This document shows positions 25,301 through 36,739 of a stretch of 64,000 nucleotides of DNA, one piece after another. Numbering within the stretch: the stretch's first letter is position 1; every line of letters starts with the position of its first letter. Made by a program: the position numbers and the translations under genes. Under the pieces are notes generated by a model, which was not told the DNA's origin, did not search any database, and saw only the letters and a program-made list of their open reading frames with translations. The stretch is from Crocodylus rhombifer (Eukaryota > Chordata > Crocodylia > Crocodylidae), in assembly GCA_038503035.1 (NCBI GenBank), contig JAVSML010021668.1:1-64000 (forward strand), given 5' to 3'.

Positions 25301-28300
25301 AGCCAAGGCAAGCTTAGATCCAGTTGGGTAATTGGCTAGCCACTACGCCAGTAAGGGTCATGGAAGAGGCCCAAAAGACAGTATGTCTGCCACCCAAGGT
25401 ATGAGCTAGCTAAAGCTTATAGCCTATGGGGCCTGCTCCAAGAGGGAGCAAGGCAGTACAAGTTGTGAACACATGAAAAAGACCCTGTGAGAGGGGGTGG
25501 AGTGTGTGAGGCCTTAGTGAGAGGAGGGCAGTATGAATGTGTGTGTGACTGAGGCCTGACAACAAGGCCTATGCTTGGTCCGGCTGTAAGCTGCGAGCAT
25601 TGCCATCTGCAAGGCTTGGGCTGCAGTGTAGGGGAGGAATGGAGCTGCAAATAGCACTTCCTGGCATCGGGGCAAGAATGGGCAGCCTCCTGCCTTAATT
25701 AACAACTTAATTGATTAATAACAATCTTGCCAGGTGTACCAAGTGAGACAGGTGAGTGGTGTGCCCAAAAACAGGTGGGGAAACTAGCACTGTGGCTAGC
25801 TGCGGCCCACTCACTTTGCCACAAGAGGTGATTTGCAAAAAAAATTATTTTTTTTTGCAAACATTTTGTTGATCTAATAAAAGACATCACCTTTGTCCAG
25901 AAGCCCTATCATAGAATCATAGAAGTAGGGTTGGAAGGAACCTTGTAGGTCTTCAAGTTGGACCCCTGCCTGGGCGGGAGAAAAAACTAGACTCAAATGA
26001 GTCCAGCCAGGTAGGCATCAATCCTCTTCTTAAAGATCCCCAGGGTAGGAGCCAGCACCACTTCCCTAGGAAGTTGGTTCCAGCTCCTAGCTGCCCTAAC
26101 TGTGAAGTAGTTCTTGCAGATGTCTAATCTAAACCTATTCTCCAATAATTTGTGTCCATTGTTCCTTGTCATGCCAGGGGGCGCTAGGGAAAACAGTGTC
26201 TCCCCCAAACCCTTCTGGTCCCCCCTAGTGAGTTTATAGACAGTCACCAGGTCTCCCCTCAGCCTTCTCTTGTGAAGGCTTAACAGGTTTAGGTCCCGCA
26301 CTCTTTCAATGTAGGGTCTGCCCTGTTGTCCCCGGATCATGCGGGCGGCCCTCCTCTGGACCCTTTCAATGTTGTCCACATCCCTCCTGAAATGGGGCGC
26401 AGAGAACTGGACGCAGTACTCCAGCTGTGGCCTGACCAGCATTGCATAGAGGGGGAGGATCACCTCCCTAGCTCTACTTGAGATGCACCTGTGGATGCAT
26501 GACAAGGTCCGGTCAGCCCTGCCAACCGTGACCTCGCATTGTCGGCCCATGTTAATCTTGGCGTCAATAATGACTCGAAGATCCCTTTCTGCCTCCGTGC
26601 TGTCTAGAAGGGAGTTTCCCATTCTATAAGTGTGCTGCTGGTTTCTGCTGCCCAAGTGCAGCACCCTGCACTTGTCAGTATTAAAACGCATCCTGTTTAT
26701 GTTAGCCCACTCCTGTAACCTATCCAGATCTTGCTGCAGTCTTTTTCCCTCTACTAGTGTGCTCACCTCACCCCACATTTTGGTATCATCAGCGAATTTA
26801 AACAGGTTGCATTTCACCCCATCGTCCAAATCTCTGATGAAGAAATTGAACAGCGCAGGCCCAAGGACCGAGCCCTGGGGGACTCCGCTGCCCACTTCCC
26901 CCCAGGCTGAATATGACCCGTCCACCATCACCCTCTGAGTACTGTCAAAGTAAATTTTTAGATACAAGTGCTGTCACTACAAGGAGTTAAGTTTGACATG
27001 CGCAGACAGCCTAAGGGAGTGGAAAATTCCACAGTGCAGCCAGAGCTTGCCCCCTCCTCAACCCTTAGGACTGTCAATCACCCGTGACCTACTTTTCAGC
27101 CCTGCGCATGCTCAATTACAACACAGAACTTAACCAGACGCATGCTCAGTCAGCAAGAGCATGACCTAATCTGACTAGAAAGTTCTTTTGAAAAAGTACC
27201 CTGATTGGCCAAGGGGTTGCTATAAAAGCCAGTGAGCCCCCCCACCTCGGGGTGTGTGGTTTTGGAGTTGGTGAGTTTTTGGGCATCGTTGGTGAGAGAC
27301 TGTGCTCTATCTGTAAGTGGAGGCTGCTTTCAGCAGGGACCGTGAGGCAGAGAGAGGTACTGGGATTCGATCCCCCGGTTCTCTTCATAACCTCACACAG
27401 CGATTTACCCTTCGATTTCGTCTCTCCTCGTGTTGATTCTTTCGATCACCAGACTGTTTTGGCTTTGACCTCGACCTCGATTTTGATCATCCCTACAGCT
27501 TCAACTTGATTCTGGCTTCTACTTACCTGGCTCGTGACTGACGACCTTAGCTCTGTTTACTGACTACAGCTTGGCTCATCCCTACTCATCTCGATCGTAT
27601 CTCCGCTGCATCACATCCCGGCTCCTGACCTCGACTTCGTCTATTGACCACCCGTTGTCCATCACTGGACTGGCGTCACGACGCGTTATAGATGTCGTTT
27701 GTCTGTTGATCCCTATATGAGCTGTTGACCAGCCCTGGGACTTAAGGAGTGGGCAGCCGCCCCTATCCCTCGCGGCGTAGAATGCAAGGGCTCATTCCGG
27801 AACCCCGTGGGCCAACAGACCCCTTTGTTGTTGTTTATTCGTTCCACCTACTGTAACTGAAGAAGCATCGTTGCCTACGCCTCAAAGCATAAGTTAATAC
27901 AATCCAGTTTGTTATTTGAAACCATCCGAGTCTCGTGCCTCAGAGCTCCACGCCAGTAATCCCGCCTGTTTCGTTCCAAGCCACCGCCCGGCCCACCGTG
28001 ACCTTGGGGCCTTTGTTCAGCTCCGACAAGTATGACCCTTGAACCAATCTGCAATCCATCTGACTGTGTAGGCATAAATGCCACAGTCACCTAGTTTTTT
28101 AATGAGGATGGGGTGGGAGACAGTGTCAAAGCCCTGATTGCTTTAGGAACAGTATGAGACTTAAAAAGGGCACAGTTTGAGAAGCACCTTTTCGATCTGC
28201 TGGGAAGAGCAGTCAGCCAGGTCTGACCGCTCACATAAGGTCCTAGCCAGAATGCAGGACCTCCATCTAACCCAGGAGGTGCACAGCCCCACCAGGGGAG

Positions 28301-31300
28301 ATGCCTTGTTAGACCTGGTGCTGGGCACGGGTGACGACCTGGTGAAGGGGCTGCGGATGCTCGACCACCTGGGTGACAGTGACCATCGCTTGCTGGAATT
28401 CACCATTCAGCGCAAAGTGGCAAAGGCCTACAGCAAGGCAGCAGCCCTAGATTTTAGGAGGGCAGACTTCAATGAGCTAAGGAGAATAGTCGGGGAAGCA
28501 CTGAGGCCCCAAAGGGGAGGGGAGCCAGGTGTCCAAGGAGAGTGGTCGCTCCTTAAGGAGATGATCCTCCAAGCACAAAAGGAGGTAATCCCAACACGGA
28601 TCAAAGGGAGCAGGAGGGCACACAAGCCCCCATGGCTCACCAAAAGCATCCGGGAATGTCTCCTAGCTAAAAGGGAGGCGTACACCCAATGGAAGGAAGG
28701 GGCCATCACCAGGGAGGACTATACTGCAGTTGCTCGAGGATGCAGGGGGGCAGTCAGGAAGGCCAAGGTAGAGATGGACCTGGGACCAGCTTCCCAGATC
28801 AAGGACAACAAAAAGTCCTTTTTTAAATACATAGGGTGTAAAAAGAAGGTTTTGGGTAATGTGGGGCCCCTGCAGGACACGCTAGGAAATTTGGTCGTCA
28901 CACCAGATGACAAAGCCAACATATTTAATGATTTCTTTGCTTCCATCTTCCTGAGCAGGGACCGGAACAGTCACCCCCCACCCTCTGGGGACCTCAGGGG
29001 AGGCGCACCTAGGCCAAGGGTTACTAAGGAACTAGTTAGGGAACTTTTGGAGGGAGTAAATGTATTCAAATCAGATGGTCCAGAGGATCTCCACCCTAGA
29101 GTATTGAGGGAATTAGCTGAGGTCATTGCAGGACCCCTGGCATGGCTTTACGAGCACTCGTGGTGCTCTGGTGTGGTGCCAGAGGACTGGAAGAAGGCCA
29201 ATGTGGTTCCCATCTTCAAAAAGGGGAGGAAGGAGGACCCAGGAAACTATAGGCCAGTTAGTCTTACCTCGACCCTGGGCAAGCTTTTTGAGAAAATTAT
29301 TGTGGCACATATCCACGAGAGGCCAGCAGGGGAGATTATGTTTAGGGGCAACCAACACAAGTTCATTAGCAGCAGTTCCCTGTCAGACCAACCTGGTGGC
29401 CTTCTGTGACCAGATCACCAGATCCTTAGATGCAGGGGTAGCAGTGGACATAGTCTTTCTGGACTTTTGGAAGGCCTTCAACACTGTCTCTCACCCTGTT
29501 CTCATTAAGAAATTGGGGGACTGTGGTGTCGACATCTACACAGTCAAATGGGTCATGAACTGGCTGGAGGGCCGCACCCAGAGAGTGGTGGTAGATGTGT
29601 CATTTTCAACCTGGAAGGACGTGGGCAGTGGGGTTCCGCAGGGCTCGGTCCTCGGGCCCGCACTGTTCAACATCTTCATCAGTGACTTGGATGAGGGGGT
29701 AAATAGCACCCTGTTCAAATCTGTGGATGACATGAAGATGTGGGGGGATGTGGGCACACTAGAAGGGAGGAATAGGCTGCAAACAGACCTAGACAGGTTA
29801 CAGGGGTGGGCAGATGAGAATAGGATGCGATTCAGCACCAACAAGTGCAAAGTGAGGCACCTGGGAAGGAACAACCTGCACCATACCTACAGGCTGGGGA
29901 ACTCCCTTCTTCTCAGTAGAGGCAGAAAAGGGTCCTGGAGTCATCACTGATTCCAAGATGAACATGGGCTGGCAGTGTGGGGATGCAGTCAGGAAGGCCA
30001 ACCATACCTTGTCATGCATCCACAGATGCATCTTGAGCAGGTCCAAGGAGGTGATACTCTCCCTCTATGCAGTCCTGGGCGCTGCACTTCAAGAGGGACG
30101 TGGACAACATGGAGAAGGTCCAGAGGAGGGACACTCACAAGATCAGGAGGCAGCAGGGCAGATCCTATGAGGAGAGGCTATGGGACCTGAACCTGTTCAG
30201 CCTCCACAAGAGAAGGCTGAGGGGGGACCTAGTAGCCTGCTACAAACTCGTCAGAGGGGACCAGCAGGCACTGGGGAAGTCCCTGTTCCCCTGTACACTA
30301 TCAGGAGTGACCAGGAATAACGGTCACAAGCTGGCAGAGGGTAGATTTAGGCTGGACATCAGGAGGCGCTACTTCACGGTCAGGGCGGCTGGAATCTGGA
30401 ACCAACTTCCAAGAGACTTTCTACCCTGGGGGTCTTTAAGAGGAGGCTAGATGTACACCTTGCTGGGGTCGTTTGACCCCAGTACTCTTTCCTGCCATGG
30501 CAGGGGGTCGGACTAGATGATCTACTCAGGTCCCTTCCGACCCTAGAAAGTATGAAACTATAGATAACCTAATTGTTCCATTAAAAGAGCTACTATAAAA
30601 TGTGATATTCTTTTAAGAAACAGTTACTGGTTTCTTCTCAGGAGAAAATTATATTAGGAAAGGTTGGATATAACTAGTCAAAACCAAGATGTAGGGAAAA
30701 AAAAGATCTGTTTGATCATCTTCTAAATAATACAGGACTTTCCCCCTTTTTTAAGATAAAAAAGCCATACAAAGCTGTAACAATCAGTATTAATCTCTCA
30801 TTTTCATGAATATTAAAAATTCTCCTAGTGGAGACACCAATGATAGTCTATATCCTGTAGTTAGTGATGTGTGAGAACAGAGAATCTGAGTAAGAGATTA
30901 TTGTCTTCTGTATTTACCGGAATTTCCCCCCTCTAAATGTGTGGTACTAGTAAGCACTCTAAAGAGCAGATTTTGAATACGTCTCCCCCACCCCAAATGC
31001 TAAAATGTATCTTAAAAAGAAAATCAAAACCACAATAACACTTCATTACACTTATTAAGAGAAAGGATTCAGTTTTAAAAAGCTGGCCTCAATTTTTCAT
31101 GTAAGTATTTCACAGGAAACATTATCTTTACTCGGAAATATAAGAACTAAGCATTTAAATATCTACAGCAGTGATTCTTATCCAGGGTGCAAGGGTACCC
31201 TAGGGTGCCTTGGGATCCTTTAAACCAGGGGTTGCCATGCTATCTTAGTACAGTTAGATGTGCAAACATGACTCACAAGATAAACCAACATTTTTCAAAT

Positions 31301-34300
31301 AAAATCCACAATGTTAATCCATTCTGACCTGTTGTAGGCTTTCTAAGTTCTTTGCAACAGAAAAATTGCCCTAGTATTTTTCTGTAATAAAAAAACAAAC
31401 AAAAAAAACCCCTCTCAAAAACATAGAAAAAAAGGAAAAAAGGAAAAAAAGGAAGAACTGGGATTTTCAAAGTGATGCCTCCAGTCTAGTGAGGAGTGCC
31501 TCAAGCCTAAAAAGTTAAGAATCACTGATCTCAACCCTATAGACGAAGGGAGACATTACATTTACTGCATGATAAGCATGCAGAAAGCACTCTACTGCCA
31601 TAACTGAACAGATAGGGCACCTAGAGCACTGTAAAAATGGTGGAGAACCTTGGATGGATGAGGTATCAGACTACAGTGGTGTAGGTAAAAGCGCTGTATC
31701 GAACATGTGTACCAGATCCCATTATGACTCATGTTAGGTCATACTGCGCTGGGGCCATGGGGCTTTGCAGCACCCTGCTCATCCTCAGCGTGGAGCTCTA
31801 ACCTCAGCTAAAGTGTGACTGCTCTACCCAAGCTCTGGGCTGGCCTGCCCCTAGGCTGTCATGGACAAGAGTCAGTGAAGCCTCTGTCCCCAGGCCTCTG
31901 TCCTCTCTGAGGTTAGAATAGAGCCATCCACACAAAGAAAACGGCTTATTACTAAATTTCTCTTATTGCAAACTGCTATGGGTGAAGCTGAACAAGTGTT
32001 GAATGTGGTTCAGCTGCTGTTGTAGGCTCAAAGAAATTAGGGCTGCTTCTGCTCAGTTAACCTGTCTTAAGAACTGATTCATCTGCAATGATTTTTGACA
32101 ATGGGCAGTTTCCCTAATGGATGTGAGGCTTTGGACAAAAAAATGTGTTTAAAGCTTGGCTATTTAATATGGTTCAGAGTGGCATCATAAGTTTCGTGAT
32201 GAAAATGCCCTCTAACCCCAGCCTCTACCAACGTACTTAGTAGTTCTGTAGCATTAACAAATTGTATTGTGCTTTTCAAACACTGTTACAGATTCCCTCG
32301 TGTACACAGGAGCCCCAACTCCTATACTATAAAAAATATACTTGAACATGCCCAAATATACATCAGCACGCTTATACATACTAATGTGTAGCATCACTAT
32401 TTTCCAACTTGTCTGGGGAAACATTGTATGTGTAAAATGTAGATTATTATGAGAAGTATTTACACTGACTGTGATCAATACATGACAGAGGACCAGAAAC
32501 CCATGAGACCAGCTCACAGACCTGAAGTCCCATAAACCTTGGATGCTTTCAATAGTCCATAGAGAAGCAGAGAGTATTTCTCTGTTTTCATGTCTTAAAG
32601 CCAATCTCTAATAATTCTGTTCACAGAACTGGTTCAGAACAATGTGCACTGGATAGAAAACTGTTTCAAACAGTCAGTTACAGGCAGTCCTTGGACTCAT
32701 GACACAACTGGTTCCTAAAAAACGTATCTTAAATCAAAACGTTGCAACTCGGAACCAGTTTTCTCATAAGAAACAATATTATAAATGGGGGATTCATTCT
32801 TGAACCAAGGCCTGATACCATATTTTCACCAAAAATACCCCAGAATTTTGCACTCAGTCACTTATAGATGAGTAATATAGCTACATTAATATATTTATAT
32901 TGTAAATAGTAATCATATTGATTTGAAAGGACTTCTTTGAGGTGACCTTGCTGGACTTTTTGAAGGATTCTTGGCTGGAGTCTTCTCAGGAGTCTTGGCT
33001 CCAGTTTTTTTCTGGAGTCTTGTCTGCTTTCCTAAAGTGTCCAAGGAAGTTTGGACAGATGTTCTCCAGGGAGATGAGCAATGCAGCAAACTTGTTTGCT
33101 TGCACAGCATTGCATCGGATCAAGTGTTCTAAGTCCAAATTGGCATCGTAATGTTGAAATAGGGTGTCAATTTATAAACGTTGTAAGTGCAAAACTCTGT
33201 AACTTAAAATGTTGTAAGTCAAGGACCGCCTGTACAGCAGTACTGGGAGTCCCATAGATAGATGCAAAGGCTAGCTAGCCCTGGGAATTTTTTCTGTCAT
33301 GCTCCCATGTTGTTTGTTTTGTTACTTACCATGTTGTTGTAGACACTTTTCCTAGCTATATGAATAATAATATCCAATAGTCTTGCTGGCCTTAATATGT
33401 TTAGAGCCATGCAGCAATCCAACAAAAACCTTTTGGGACACAGTGTCTATGGTGTTCCCCTTAGGGAACACCTGACATCCTTCAATGGGAGGAAAGGAAT
33501 TTTTTCCCTACCTTCCCAATCTGCTGCCTACAAAAAAGCAATGATTTTATTGTCCCTTCTGACCCCAGGAGATTCCCTAATGTACAGCATTTAGGAAGCC
33601 AATAAATATACAGGACCACCCTCCTGAAGCCCTTGTGTTTTTGTAATGACTCTAAGGGCTCTTGTCCCCAGCTCTCCCCTGAAACTCCCCTCCTCCTCCA
33701 TTAATGTTGGTACCAAGGACTGTCAGACTGTGAACTGAACCACTGAAAAGAGACATTCAGATTTTGGTTGAATTTTCCACCTGTGGCTGCAAGATAAGAC
33801 AACACGTGCTTCCCCAAGCTAGACCTCCATCAAGCTCATCCCACATGTAGGAAATTGGAAGCACTGAGAATTGGACACTTCTTACAGTTTTATTTCCTGG
33901 GCTTTAAAATTCCTTTGCTAGATCTCACCTTCTTGGCAGCAAAGTTTAGAGATCTCTCCACTGGCACTTCTGAACCACAATGACAGTCTCTGTTGTTAAT
34001 TTTGTTCCCATTCATTTTTAGCAAGTAGAAACGCAGCCTGTTCAGGCACTAGTAGCTGCCAACAAGGACATAATATTTGTTTCTCTGTGTTCCTGTCTTA
34101 AAAGCAGTCTGTCAAGGTGAATACCATTATACGTACTGACTTGACTTACACTGTTCCACAAACCAATGTTTTCCATTTTACAGAAGGCTGTATCCCACAA
34201 TCTGTGAGGAGGAACTGGATATCTAATGTGACTGCTAATCGCACAGTGACCTGAAGCACTAGTCGCCATCTTGGCCTCCTTGTGAAATATCCATCTAAGT

Positions 34301-36703
34301 GAAATAATAGAAGTCCAAGGCTACTTTTCTTGTTTGTAACAGCAGCCAATCTCAAAAATCCTAGGTACAGGTTTGTTTGGTCAGGCAGACTGTTGCACAC
34401 AATTTTATTCAAATCATGGCCAGCTGCAAGCCATAAGCTGGGAGGGGAGGGCAAGAGGAAGGGTTTTCTGTCCCTACACCAGGCCCAGCAATGAGCCACC
34501 CTCATCCGTGGGCTGTACCTCCCCAACCCCATCACAAACCCCATGGACCAGATGCAGAGACAGAAGAACCCCCAGTGTGTGGGCACAGGCCCAAGGAACC
34601 CCAGGGCCAGGCACCCTACCATCTGGAGTCCAGCATGGCTCCCATGCAAGCAGAAGCTGGGTGGCAGGGGCCAGGAAATTGGCATAGGGCCTGCATGGAG
34701 TCAACCCTGTGGCCTCTGCAACTTGGGCACTGCTGACAGGTGCCTGGTCCATGGGCACTTGCCACGCTAAAAGGTTTTTTGCCCGCTTCAGGGCCACATG
34801 GGGCATAGCCAGCTGCCTCTGTGATGAAGGTCCTGCTTTTAAGACAGGAACCCCTGAAATTTACAGCTTGGGTGGGATACGGGGCATTGCCAGAATGACA
34901 GGATGTCTCCTGGAAATCCCTAGAAATTTTAAGATTGTGGAGATCTTTCCATCCATCCACCCTTCCACCCACCCCCATGCAGCCAGACGCTCACCCACCT
35001 ACAGATGCCAAGACCCCACATGTTAGCAGATAGTTATTTTCAAACACCATTAGAGAGTTGCAGGGAGGGGAGAGACTGTTTGCTGACAGTTATATCAGTA
35101 ACGGGTTATTTTTCCAGAGTGAATAGATGCATAGGAAGCAGTTCGTCAAGGGGCTTATGTACAACAAATGGAACAAGACACAGAACAGGAAGAAATAAGG
35201 AAAGAAACACAAGGCTGACTTACCCAAAGCTTTGAAAGTGAGGGGAACTTTGAACTCAAATGAAAAAAGAGCAAAAGGAAATCAGTGAAGGGAGAAAATG
35301 AAACTGCACTCTATTATTTGGCATAGACTGTAAACAAGCAACTTAGTCTTCATAAGGTATTCTAACACACAGAAATAGAAATTTCACCTTGACATAATAT
35401 CCTTAGTTAACTAAATTAAGAGATGCCCGGTTCCTTCTACATGCCATGAAGTCTGGAGATTGACTGAAGGTGACGAAAAATAGGCAACTGAAATTTGGCT
35501 TTAATGATCATCCTCTCAGTGGCTTATTGCTGCCAACATAAAATACTGAATAGAGAGCTGTGAAGAGAATACACCCACCCAAAAGAAACACTACTATTGT
35601 GGGAACAGTATCTCAGTACACAGTATGGTTGCTATCTGTTATTTTTTTAGGTAAATTTAGAAAACTGTCTGACATGGTAGCAGTTATAAGATTACCCTAA
35701 AAACCTAGCAGTGAAGAATGACAGTCTTAATATTTTGTGGTTGATTCAATGAGCGTTTAGGATTAAAACTGAATGTGTTATATTGTTTTTCAGGATCTAA
35801 CAATCAGTAATTAATAGAGCAGACGTCATAATCTGTAACAGTATTAATACCTTCACTCATTCTTCATACACACAATAATTACAGTTGTGAGGAAAAATTG
35901 CAGGGGAGGATTTAATAATAGGAAGCTAAAGCAGGGGTATCAAACTCAGCTTGGTTGGAGGGCCACATTCCCTCCTTCTCAGGTGCCCGCAGACCACACC
36001 CAGCTCTCATGTTTGCAGCTCCAGTAACACAACAGTGTGCATATGTGTGTGTGTCCTTACGCCACCACTGCCAGAGCCTGGGATCTGTCCCTGGCAGGGC
36101 TTCCCACAGCAGCAGCCTGCACCCCAAGAAGTTACACTTATCAAGCATTAAGCATGAAGAAAGCATTCTAAAGTCATAACTGAACAGATGTTCATGGCAC
36201 ACAGAATGCTGTAAAAATGGCAGATTCCGCTCTAAATTAACCTGGGACGGATGTGATATCAGACTAAAGTGCTTTAGGTTAGAATACTTTATCAAACTTC
36301 TGTACCACATCCCATGAGTCAAGGTAGTTCACATTCTGCTGGCACCCTGCGTGTTTCAGTTGGCTCGACCACTCCCTCCCCTTGCACAGAGGCACATTGG
36401 AACTTCACTCATTTGGCTGCTCCAAGCTGTCAGCCAGATGCTGGGAGAGAAGGAGAGAGAGGGAAGAGGGTATCTAGATCTCTATTTTTCTAGCATTATA
36501 CAGTGCCCCTGCTCCACAGATGGAAAGAACAGGCCCCTTGGCAGGTAGCGATAGCAAGGTAGGGCAGGACAGGGAAGCCACAGAAAGCATGTGGTGGCTG
36601 CAATCTGCTGTGCCCTGTGTGTACGGGGCCTGGTGGAGCCATGGCATGCTGCTGCCACTGCTGCTGGCTCTCTGCAGGGACCAGAGCTGGGGGGCAGGGG
36701 GAG

Positions 36704-36739
<36 letters not shown>

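Noticed and set aside
34146..34806. 179-codon minus frame with hydrophobic stretches
   Set aside because: Several overlapping frames on both strands; no homologous motif, no splice support; probably a GC-richer repeat.
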